This document shows positions 1 to 5,164 of a stretch of DNA of 6,975 bases, one piece after another. The stretch's first letter is position 1. Each line of letters starts with the position of its first letter. The translations under genes were made by a program, and so were the position numbers. The notes below the pieces were generated by a model. The model saw nothing but the letters and a program-made list of their open reading frames with translations. It was not told the origin of the DNA and did no database searches. The stretch is from Actinomycetota bacterium (GTDB taxonomy: Bacteria > Actinomycetota > Thermoleophilia > Gaiellales > Gaiellaceae), in NCBI GenBank assembly GCA_013811645.1, contig JACCUU010000142.1, positions 1 to 6,975 of the forward strand, written 5' to 3'.

Positions 1-676
1 ACCAGCCTGCGCCTTCCGTGTGGCCCGTCTTCCCGCCGACGAGCGCTGGCCAGCTCGAGAGCAGGTCGTCAGTGGTAGGGAATTCCTGTCCGCCCGCGAG
101 CGAGTAGGAGGTCCGCTCGAGCGCGGCGCGGATGGAGGGAACTCCGAGCGCGTAGCGGACGAGCAGCGTCGCATCGCGGGCGCTCGACACGTGGCCGGGC
201 TCATCGAGGCCGTGCGGATTGACGAACGTCGTGTCGACCAGGCCAAGCGCACGCGCCTTTGCGTTCATCAGCGAGACGAACCGGGCCGTCGAGCCGTTAC
301 CGACATGCAGCGACAGCGCGGTGGCAGCATCGTTGGCGCTCGGAATGAGCATCGCGCGAACGAGCTCGCCGACGCTCAGCTCGTCGCCCGCGCGCAGGTA
401 GACCGTCGATCCGCCGATGCCGGTGGCTTGCGAGCTCACCTGGACGAGATCGGACGGCCGCGCCTCCTCCAGCGCGACGATCGCGGTCATCAGCTTCGTG
501 ATGCTGGCGATCGCGCGAGAGCGCCTGGAGCTCTCCTCGGCGAGAACGGCGCCATCCTCGCCGACGAGATACCACGCTGCCGCGGGGAGCGCTGGAGGCT
601 CCGTGGGCTCGGTCGAGGCTTGAACCGGCGTCGCCAGGACGACGAGGGCGACGACGCCGAGCAGGATGCTGCGCAT
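1..676 (-). CDS. dacA: D-alanyl-D-alanine carboxypeptidase (peptidase S11, PBP5-like), 3' end cut by window edge
   Basis: This is a penicillin-binding serine DD-peptidase that trims the terminal D-Ala from peptidoglycan stem peptides outside the membrane. I translated it by hand: 225 codons are visible and the C-terminus lies beyond base 1. All three active-site motifs of the family are present in order: SITK (Ser58, Lys61), SAN (Ser113-Asn115) and KTG (Lys216-Gly218, in VGGKTGHT). Residues 1-20 (MRSILLGVVALVVLATPVQA) look like a Sec signal peptide, hydrophobic and ending in a plausible AxA-like cleavage site. ATG at 676 is chosen because the signal peptide follows it directly. An in-frame GTG at 679 abuts it, and the frame closes with TGA at 713-715. 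There is no clear Shine-Dalgarno sequence. A weak promoter-like pair, CTGACC (711-716) and TACAGT (689-694) 16 bases apart, would give an almost leaderless transcript. The symbol could equally be dacF or dacB-like; the S11 family is firm. Confidence 0.93.
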   Translation of the reverse strand, partial: MRSILLGVVALVVLATPVQASTEPTEPPALPAAAWYLVGEDGAVLAEESSRRSRAIASITKLMTAIVALEEARPSDLVQVSSQATGIGGSTVYLRAGDELSVGELVRAMLIPSANDAATALSLHVGNGSTARFVSLMNAKARALGLVDTTFVNPHGLDEPGHVSSARDATLLVRYALGVPSIRAALERTSYSLAGGQEFPTTDDLLSSWPALVGGKTGHTEGAGW

Positions 677-707
677 CACCGGCAGGGAACTGTAGTGGAA
701 GGGCCGT

Positions 708-832
708 GGGGGTCAGGCCCAAGCCTGACTCCCGTCTCTCGTGAAACCGGCTTGGCGCCAGGCCGAAGCCTGGCCCCGTCTCTCACCGTCCGGCCGAAGG
801 GGCCAGGCTTCAGTCTGGCCCCTTCTCTCACC
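708..832. repeat. Array of three hairpin-forming repeat units, 45-base period
   Basis: Three related units fill the gap between pyrF and the carboxypeptidase gene. Their matching points are at 712 (GTCAGGC), 757 (GCCAGGC) and 802 (GCCAGGC), exactly 45 bases apart. Each unit is an inverted repeat followed by CCC(G/T)TCTCTC. The stems are 712-718 with 723-729 (extendable to 708-733 with one G-T pair), 757-763 with 768-774, and 797-806 with 815-824 (extendable to 796-825). Loops are four bases (CCAA, CGAA, TTCA). The last 13-17 bases of each unit have diverged. The third unit reaches into the end of pyrF: the minus-strand GGTGAGAG of the repeat contains the pyrF stop. The layout resembles REP-type extragenic palindromes. 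I do not recognise the family, and no transposase is in the window. Confidence 0.8.
796..825 (-). terminator. Possible terminator hairpin after pyrF (third repeat unit)
   Basis: A 13-bp stem with a TTCA/TGAA tetraloop and one G-T pair lies 2 bases past the pyrF stop codon. It is the strongest of the three repeat hairpins. No T-run follows it on the minus strand, so intrinsic termination is uncertain. It may act only as a transcript-end stabiliser, or be a by-product of the repeat insertion. Confidence 0.35.
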
Positions 833-1727
833 AACCCGATGCCGCCCACACCTGCGTCGAAAGCCGCTCTGCCGCCCCCGCGGCCGCGACACGCCAGTCC
901 TCCTCCGTGTCGCGGAACGCGAAGATCACCGACCGGGACGCGGTCACGACAGCGCTCGCGGGGCCACTCGTGAACGCCCGAGCGACATCGGCCGGAGTGG
1001 CGCCTTGCGCCCCGACGCCGGGGAGGAGCAGCGGCGTCTGCGGCATGAGCCGCCGAGCCTCCGAGACCGCGCGCGGCAGAGTCGCGCCGACAACGGCGCC
1101 GACGCTCGACAGCCCTCCCTCGCCGACGAGCGGCTGTCCCCACTCGTGCACGAGCGTCGCCAGGTGCTGCCACAGCGGCCGGCCGTCGGAGAGCATCGCA
1201 TCCTGCACGTCGGCCGCTCCGGCGTTCGACGTCCGCACGAGGAAGAAGACGCCCGAGCCGTGCCTTCTGCAAGCGGCGAGGAAGGGCTCCACCGCGTCGA
1301 GGCCGAGATAGGGGCTCGCCGTGATCGCGTCGGCCACAGGGATCCCTTCCTCGTTCGGCTCCAGATACGCGGCCACGTATGCGCGCGAGGTCGAGCCCAC
1401 GTCGCCGCGCTTGGCGTCCAGGATCACGAGCAGGCCGATCGACCGCGCGTACGCGCACACCTCCTCGAGAGCGTGCATCCCGTCCGAGCCCAGAGCCTCG
1501 AAGAACGCGGCCTGCGGCTTGACCGCGACGACATAGGGGCCGACGGCGTCGACGATCCCCTTGCAGAAGCGTGCCACCGCGCTCGCCGCTGCGGCGCGGC
1601 CGAGCACCGCCTCTCCGCGAAGCTCCATCGGGAGAACGTCGAGCCGCGGGTCGAGGCCGACCACGAGCTGGCTTCGCTTGCGCCCGACTGCCTCGGCGAG
1701 GCGATCCGGGAAGGGCTGAGTTTCCAC
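828..1727 (-). CDS. pyrF: Orotidine 5'-phosphate decarboxylase, type 2
   Basis: This enzyme decarboxylates OMP to UMP, the last step of de novo pyrimidine synthesis, in the cytoplasm. At 299 residues it has the longer, type 2 length. Visible motifs are GLDPRLD at 24-30 (substrate-binding Asp), VKPQAAFFE at 69-77, the catalytic DAKRGD at 104-109 (Asp104, Lys106, Asp109) in a type 2 context (DAKRGDVGST), ASPYLGLDAVEPFL at 137-150, and the phosphate-loop region PGVGAQG at 236-242. The start is GTG at 1727: the frame closes with TGA at 1731-1733, so no longer start exists. A GAGG sits unusually close to the GTG and GAGGTG lies about 15 bases upstream, so the ribosome site is not ideal. The gene begins 35 bases after the fusion nuclease and may share its transcript. 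Its TGA lies inside the downstream repeat, so the final one or two residues (GW) may be repeat-derived. Confidence 0.96.
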   Translation of the reverse strand: METQPFPDRLAEAVGRKRSQLVVGLDPRLDVLPMELRGEAVLGRAAAASAVARFCKGIVDAVGPYVVAVKPQAAFFEALGSDGMHALEEVCAYARSIGLLVILDAKRGDVGSTSRAYVAAYLEPNEEGIPVADAITASPYLGLDAVEPFLAACRRHGSGVFFLVRTSNAGAADVQDAMLSDGRPLWQHLATLVHEWGQPLVGEGGLSSVGAVVGATLPRAVSEARRLMPQTPLLLPGVGAQGATPADVARAFTSGPASAVVTASRSVIFAFRDTEEDWRVAAAGAAERLSTQVWAASGW

Positions 1728-1762
1728 GCCTCAAGGCTACGCACCTCACCGGGCTGCGCGTC

Positions 1763-3400
1763 TCACGCGGCCAGAATCTCGGCGGCGTCCAGCGAGACGA
1801 TGCGGAGCTCCGGCCCTGGACGCCGCATGAAGCCCCCCACGAGCAGGAGCACGTCGGCGTCTTCGGGCGCAAAGGACGGCTTGGCGAGGGCGGCCTCCGC
1901 GATGCCGGCCTCCACCTCGATCCTGCCCGCTCCGTCCACGGCGAGCGTCCTCACCGCTGCCAACCGGCCGCTCGCGACAAAGAACGCCCGCTTGAAGCCG
2001 GGCTCTCGGGCTGGTGCCAGAACGCAGACGCGCGTGGCCCGAAGCCGGTCGAGCGTCTCGAACCGCTGGACGGCCTCCTCGAGCGCCTTCAGTCGATCGC
2101 GCACTTTGGCGGCGTCCTCGAAGCGCAGATCGCGTGCGAGCCGGGTCAGCCGTGCCCGGAGAGCAGGCAGCCCGTCGGCTGGATCGTCTCCCTCGAACCC
2201 GTCGAGTGCCCGCGCGACGAGCCGCGCCCGGTTCCGGCTCGTGATCGGGCCGAACGGTCCCGGTGCCGAGACCACCGCCCAGCGGTCGCCGCGCTGCGCG
2301 AGGTACGCGTACCGATCCGCCCGCCCGCCTCGCGCATTCGCGGGAGGACGAAGCTCACCGATGAGCCGCAGCTCGTCGAGCGCGGCTTCGAGCTCGGAGC
2401 CGAGCTCTCTCCACTCCACCCGTTCGAGCGCGCCGAGCGCGGCCTCGACCGCGGGCCGCTGCCGCGAGCCGGAGAAGTACGAGCGAAGCCGCGCGCGCAG
2501 GTCACGCGCTTTGCCGACGTAGAGAACCGTTTCGTTGCGATCGTGGAAGAGATAGACGCCGGGGCCGGTGGGGGCTCCGGCGATCAGCGACCGCTTCGAG
2601 TGGAGCTTGCGCGCTCGTGGAGCAGCGAGCTCGAGAACGTCGGCGAGGGTTCGCGCTCCGCGCTCCTGCGCGAGACCGAGCAGCGAGACGAGGATCTCCG
2701 CGGTCGCGACCGCGTCCGGCAGCGCGCGGTGGCATGGGCTGGTCGACGTCCCGAAGAAGTGCGCGAGCGCGGCGAGCGAGAAGCGCTCGCTCCTGCGCTG
2801 GAGAAGCCGCCGCGCGAGCCAGACCGTGTCCACGACCGGAGCCGCGACGCGCCGGCCGGTGAGCCGCTCGACCTCGCGTTCGAGGAAAGCCATGTCGAAG
2901 CGCGCGTTATGCGCGGTGAGCGAGGCGTCTCCTGCGAAGCCGAGAAAGCGGCGGACGGCGAGCTCCGGTCGCGGCGCGTGTCTCAGATCCGCGTCACGGA
3001 TCCCGGTGAGGGCGGCGATGTTCGGCGGGAGCGCGGAGCCGGGGTTGACGAGCGTCTCGAAGGTGTCTTCGATTGCGAGGGCTCGCACCCGGACTGCGCC
3101 GATCTCACACATGCGGTTGCGGATCGCCGAGAGACCGGTCGTCTCGAGGTCGAAGACGACGAACTCGGCGCCTTCGATCAGCGTCTCGGCGTGCGGCTGC
3201 TCGACGAGCCCGACGCGCGCGCCGAGCCAGGCAAGCCGAGCGTCACCCGCGACGACGTCTTCGAGCAGCGAGCGGGCGAGAGCCGCGGGCGCCCGCTCGA
3301 GCGCGAAGAGGACGTGGGCCGCATCTTCCGGAGACACCGGCCCGCGGCGAGTCTGCGCGAGCTCGACGAGGCGGTCCGCAGCGTCGAACGTGAGCTGCAT
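1763..3400 (-). CDS. DEDDh exonuclease / GIY-YIG (UvrC N-terminal-like) / UVR-motif fusion nuclease
   Basis: This 545-residue protein joins a DnaQ-like 3'-5' exonuclease to a UvrC/Cho-like nuclease, an architecture known from actinobacteria (for example M. tuberculosis Rv2191). Domains in order: a helical N-terminus (1-75); a DEDDh exonuclease at about 79-240 with FDLETTG (Asp84, Glu86), AHNARFD (Asp169) and HRALPD (His224, Asp229), so all five catalytic residues are present; a GIY-YIG domain at about 277-355 with GVYLF (281-285), YVGKARDLRARLRSYF (294-309) and SELEA (335-339); a UVR motif at about 416-442 (LARDLRFEDAAKVRDRLKAL), in UvrC a UvrB contact; and a C-terminal region I cannot assign. 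The UvrC C-terminal RNase H-like and HhH domains are absent, so it resembles Cho more than UvrC. ATG at 3400 is the only start, since TAG lies at 3410-3412. A LexA-type box sits 14 bases upstream. The likely role is damage incision or processing; its substrate is unknown. Confidence 0.93.
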   Translation of the reverse strand: MQLTFDAADRLVELAQTRRGPVSPEDAAHVLFALERAPAALARSLLEDVVAGDARLAWLGARVGLVEQPHAETLIEGAEFVVFDLETTGLSAIRNRMCEIGAVRVRALAIEDTFETLVNPGSALPPNIAALTGIRDADLRHAPRPELAVRRFLGFAGDASLTAHNARFDMAFLEREVERLTGRRVAAPVVDTVWLARRLLQRRSERFSLAALAHFFGTSTSPCHRALPDAVATAEILVSLLGLAQERGARTLADVLELAAPRARKLHSKRSLIAGAPTGPGVYLFHDRNETVLYVGKARDLRARLRSYFSGSRQRPAVEAALGALERVEWRELGSELEAALDELRLIGELRPPANARGGRADRYAYLAQRGDRWAVVSAPGPFGPITSRNRARLVARALDGFEGDDPADGLPALRARLTRLARDLRFEDAAKVRDRLKALEEAVQRFETLDRLRATRVCVLAPAREPGFKRAFFVASGRLAAVRTLAVDGAGRIEVEAGIAEAALAKPSFAPEDADVLLLVGGFMRRPGPELRIVSLDAAEILAA

Positions 3401-3413
3401 GCATCGAGCCTAG

Positions 3414-3427
3414 CGAACATATGTTCG
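3414..3427 (-). promoter_or_regulatory. LexA operator (SOS box), perfect 14-bp palindrome
   Basis: CGAACATATGTTCG is fully self-complementary and matches the GAAC-N4-GTTC core of the Gram-positive/actinobacterial LexA box, including the flanking C and G. It lies 14 bases upstream of the nuclease ATG and covers the candidate -10 hexamer at 3420-3425. That is the position expected for repression by blocking RNA polymerase. I found no second copy in the window. The sequence match is direct; LexA binding is inferred. Confidence 0.85.
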
Positions 3428-3448
3428 TATCTCAAGCGTCGGTGTCAA
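3420..3448 (-). promoter_or_regulatory. Candidate sigma-70-type promoter of the fusion nuclease
   Basis: On the minus strand a perfect TTGACA (-35) occupies 3443-3448. After a 17-base spacer comes AACATA at 3420-3425, a poor match to TATAAT that lies inside the LexA palindrome. The start of transcription would fall near 3412, leaving a very short leader before ATG at 3400. A second TTGACA at 3460-3465 has no -10 at a normal distance (CCGACG at 17 bases). Confidence 0.55.
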
Positions 3449-3598
3449 ACGCTGTTGTCTGTCAAGGGTGTCCGCCAAGGGCTTTGGTGCCGAAAGCGAG
3501 CCAATCGTTCCCCAGGACAAATCGCCTTCCAGTGCAGTCCCCAGGGCGCCGACAGGTCCTTAGGCGCTTCGCTCCCGCTCCCCTGCTACCGCTGCAGG

Positions 3599-3617
3599 CG
3601 GTGTCTGACACCGGTGT
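3599..3617. repeat. Overlapping palindromes CGGTGTCTGACACCG and ACACCGGTGT
   Basis: Bases 3599-3613 form a 7-bp inverted repeat around a single T. Bases 3608-3617 form a second perfect 10-bp palindrome sharing its right arm. The element lies 18 bases beyond the HU terminator hairpin, in otherwise featureless spacer. It could be a backup terminator, a protein-binding site or one copy of a dispersed extragenic palindrome; the window alone cannot tell. The rest of the spacer (3449-3598) shows nothing else I can support. Confidence 0.5.
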
Positions 3618-3631
3618 TTGCCCGAACGACA

Positions 3632-3657
3632 GAGGGGCCGCCTCTCGGCGGCCCCTC
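3632..3657 (-). terminator. Hairpin terminator downstream of HU
   Basis: An 11-bp perfect GC-rich stem (GAGGGGCCGCC at 3632-3642 with GGCGGCCCCTC at 3647-3657) closes a four-base loop, 25 bases after the HU stop. The minus-strand sequence after it (TGTCGTTCGG) is only weakly T-rich, as is common in high-GC actinobacteria. Its place between HU and the promoter of the next gene supports a terminator role and separates HU from the SOS unit. Confidence 0.78.
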
Positions 3658-3682
3658 CGAAACCTGCGAGTGAAGCTCGCGC

Positions 3683-3961
3683 TTAGCCGCTCTTGACTGC
3701 GGACTTGAGGGCGCTGCCGGCCGAGAACTTCGGCACAGTCGTCGCTTGGATCTGCACGCGCTCGCCGGTGCGCGGATTGACGCCCATGCGCGCGGCGCGC
3801 GCCGAGGTCGAGAACTTGCCGAAGCCCGTGAAGGTGACCGAGTCACCCTTCTTGAGCGTCCCGGTGATCGTGTCCAGCACGGCGTCTACCGCAGCGCCGG
3901 CGTCACGCTTGGACATGCCCGCCTGATCGGCGACGGCATCTACGAATTCCTGCTTGGTCAC
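3683..3961 (-). CDS. hup: Nucleoid-associated DNA-binding protein HU
   Basis: HU is a small dimeric protein that bends and compacts DNA in the nucleoid. This one has 92 residues, the standard bacterial length, with no Lys/Ala-rich C-terminal tail like that of mycobacterial HupB. The family pattern is complete: TKQEFVDAVADQAGMSKRDA for the first helices, VTFTGFGKFSTSARAARMG (42-60) for the beta saddle, and the DNA-inserting arm NPRTGERVQI (62-71) with Pro63, then VPKFSAGSALKSAVK (76-90). The start is GTG at 3961: it is preceded by AGGAGG with 7-base spacing, and MTKQEF is the usual N-terminus. The frame stays open upstream to 4252, but only as an overprint of pyrE. A candidate promoter in front and a strong hairpin behind suggest a single-gene unit. 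Confidence 0.97.
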   Translation of the reverse strand: MTKQEFVDAVADQAGMSKRDAGAAVDAVLDTITGTLKKGDSVTFTGFGKFSTSARAARMGVNPRTGERVQIQATTVPKFSAGSALKSAVKSG

Positions 3962-3965
3962 TGTC

Positions 3966-3974
3966 CCTCCTCCT
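3966..3974 (-). promoter_or_regulatory. Strong Shine-Dalgarno sequence fixing the HU start
   Basis: The minus strand reads AGGAGGAGG followed by GACA and then GTG. AGGAGG at 3969-3974 has a 7-base spacing, ideal for initiation at GTG 3961. It is one of only two strong ribosome sites in the window, which fits high-level expression of HU and rules out the longer open frame. Confidence 0.85.
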
Positions 3975-4007
3975 ATGTCGGAATCTGAGTCTGTCGGGGA
4001 CCGAAAG

Positions 4008-4036
4008 ACCCTAACAGCCTTGCTCTTTTGGCTCAA
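4008..4036 (-). promoter_or_regulatory. Candidate promoter of HU
   Basis: On the minus strand TTGAGC (4031-4036) is separated by 17 bases from TAGGGT (4008-4013). These are 4/6 matches to the -35 and -10 consensus and keep the key TA...T of the -10. The -35 overlaps the pyrE stop codon. Transcription from about 4001 would give a 40-base leader ending in the strong ribosome site. Confidence 0.45.
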
Positions 4037-4590
4037 CCATCGCTCGTTGCGGCGGTTTTTCGTAGTTCCAGGAGCTCGTCCGCGCGAAAGAGCGCACGGA
4101 GGCGCACGCCGAGGCGCGCGAGAGCGTCCGAGCCGCCCTCCTCCCGGTCGACGACACACACGGCGTTTCGGACCACGAGGCCTTCCTCCCGAAGAGCCGA
4201 CACCGACTCCGCGAGAGCGCCGCCCGTCGTGACGACGTCCTCGAGGAGGCACACCAGCTCGCCCCGCTCGAAGGGGCCTTCGATCCGATTCGCCGTGCCG
4301 TATTCCTTCGTTTCACCGCGCACGATGATGAAGGGCAGACCGGACGCCATCGCTGCCGAAGCTGCCAACGCGACCGCGCCGAGAGCCGGGCCGGCAAGCC
4401 GAACCGCGTCCGGCTCGAACTCCGTCACGGCCGCCGCCAGACGCTCACCCACCGCGCGCAGCGCCTCCGGCTCCGTCTCGAAGCGGTACTTGTCGAGGTA
4501 CCAGGACGAGCGCTTGCCGGAGCGGAGGACGAAGTCGCCCTCGAGCAGGGCGCGCTCGACGAGCAGGCGTCCGAGCGCCTCGTCCTGCAT
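4033..4590 (-). CDS. pyrE: Orotate phosphoribosyltransferase
   Basis: This enzyme transfers phosphoribose from PRPP to orotate, giving OMP, the substrate of PyrF encoded about 2.3 kb downstream. The 185-residue length is slightly short for the family. Motifs: the N-terminal SGKRSSWYLDKYRFETEP at 24-41, a family signature; the loop region RGETKEYGTANRIEG at 91-105; and the PRPP-binding VCLLEDVVTTGGA at 113-125 with the Glu-Asp pair at 117-118. The loop is unusual: family members usually read RKxxKxHG, but here the second Lys position is Gly92 and the His is Tyr97. ATG at 4590 overlaps the TGA of the preceding small gene by one base (TGATG), and there is no separate ribosome site, so translation is probably coupled. 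The upstream open frame to 4968 is an overprint of neighbouring genes. Confidence 0.95.
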   Translation of the reverse strand: MQDEALGRLLVERALLEGDFVLRSGKRSSWYLDKYRFETEPEALRAVGERLAAAVTEFEPDAVRLAGPALGAVALAASAAMASGLPFIIVRGETKEYGTANRIEGPFERGELVCLLEDVVTTGGALAESVSALREEGLVVRNAVCVVDREEGGSDALARLGVRLRALFRADELLELRKTAATSDG

Positions 4591-4775
4591 CAGAGCGCCG
4601 AGCGTGCGACGGACGCGAGCCGCTCGAACTCCGCCGAGCCCGGCTCGAGCACGATCGCCGAGCCGTCGGAGAACGACAGGCTCGCCCGCTCGTGCGGACC
4701 GCGCGAGCGCACCAGGTAGCGCCAGGCCCAGACGGCGAGGGCAGCGAGGATCGCGAGACGCAGGAACCCGCTCAT
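4590..4775 (-). CDS. Small single-pass membrane protein of unknown function
   Basis: I do not recognise this 61-residue product. Residues 4-22 (FLRLAILAALAVWAWRYLV) form one hydrophobic helix, followed by the basic stretch RSRGPHER (23-30). By the positive-inside rule the C-terminal part should be cytoplasmic. That part (31-61) has a short beta-like segment (ASLSFSDGSAIVL) and an amphipathic helix (FERLASVARSAL). The gene is believable because AGGAGG lies at 4786-4791, its ATG overlaps the stop of the gene before it (ATGA), and its TGA overlaps the pyrE ATG. It may be a membrane anchor or partner of the Roadblock-like protein encoded just upstream, but only gene order supports that. Confidence 0.72.
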   Translation of the reverse strand: MSGFLRLAILAALAVWAWRYLVRSRGPHERASLSFSDGSAIVLEPGSAEFERLASVARSAL

Positions 4776-5155
4776 GCGCCCTCGTCCTCCTTCGGCTTCC
4801 GCGTCGTGCGCCGTCGCTTGGCCTTCTCCTCGTCGATCCCCTGCAGGCAGGTGCGCAGGTCGTAAGCGACCAGTCCAGACGTCGGGTTCGGCCCGGTGGT
4901 GGCCGCGATCGTGCGGCCCCCTTCACGGAGGACGAAGAGACCGCCCTCGGCGAGCTCCACCTCGGCACGGGTCACTTCGCCCGCCGACGGATGGAGCTCC
5001 CCGGCCGCGGCGAGCAGGTCGAGAGCCGACCGGGAGAGCGCTTCACCCTCGTCACCCGTCGACGCGAGCACGGAGCCTTTCGCGTTGAGCACTACCGCGC
5101 GGTCGACCTGCGACGAGAGCTCGGCGAGCTCAGCCAGCGCCTGGGTTGCGTCCAT
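4772..5155 (-). CDS. Roadblock/LC7-like domain protein
   Basis: This is a 127-residue soluble protein. Residues 5-105 follow the Roadblock/LC7 pattern: an N-terminal helix (ALAELAELSSQ), a beta hairpin (VDRAVVLNAKGSVLAST, 17-33), a middle helix (EALSRSALDLLAAAGEL), strands VTRAEVELAEGGLFVLREGG (61-80) and TIAATTG (82-88), and a last helix SGLVAYDLRTCL (93-104). Residues 108-127 are a highly charged tail (EEKAKRRRTTRKPKEDEG), probably disordered. In bacteria such proteins often control small GTPases, as in MglA/MglB, but no GTPase is in the window, so a role is not assigned. ATG 5155 lies 9 bases after the rdgB stop; its own stop overlaps the next start (ATGA). The family call is by pattern and moderately sure. 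Confidence 0.7.
   Translation of the reverse strand: MDATQALAELAELSSQVDRAVVLNAKGSVLASTGDEGEALSRSALDLLAAAGELHPSAGEVTRAEVELAEGGLFVLREGGRTIAATTGPNPTSGLVAYDLRTCLQGIDEEKAKRRRTTRKPKEDEGA
4786..4791 (-). promoter_or_regulatory. Shine-Dalgarno sequence for the small membrane gene
   Basis: AGGAGG lies 10 bases before ATG 4775, inside the last codons of the Roadblock-like gene. A GAGG closer to the ATG (4780-4783) may help. It is the main evidence that the 61-codon frame is a translated gene with this start. Confidence 0.6.
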
Positions 5156-5164
5156 CGGGCGACG

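Noticed and set aside
708..832. CRISPR array.
   Set aside because: The three units are self-complementary, diverged and contiguous, with no unique spacers of even length between identical repeats and no cas genes.
20..973. 317-codon plus-strand open frame.
   Set aside because: It is antisense to the carboxypeptidase gene with its SITK, SAN and KTG motifs, and crosses the repeat array; no domain is visible in it.
3460..3465. Second TTGACA upstream of the nuclease as the real -35.
   Set aside because: At 17 bases it faces CCGACG, which is not a -10. The TTGACA at 3443-3448 has the better partner and places the LexA box over the -10.
741..3673. Very long plus-strand open frames (741-2522 and 1571-3673).
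   Set aside because: They lie opposite pyrF and the fusion nuclease, whose family motifs are unambiguous. Their translations are Arg/Ala/Pro/Ser-rich without a recognisable domain, as expected from antisense frames in GC-rich DNA.
3421..3696. 91-codon plus-strand open frame in the spacer between HU and the nuclease.
   Set aside because: It crosses the HU terminator and runs into the end of HU antisense, has no ribosome site in front of it, and shows no domain or membrane segment.
3962..4252. N-terminal extension of HU.
   Set aside because: The frame is open, but the strong ribosome site and the canonical HU N-terminus place the start at GTG 3961; the extension overprints pyrE.
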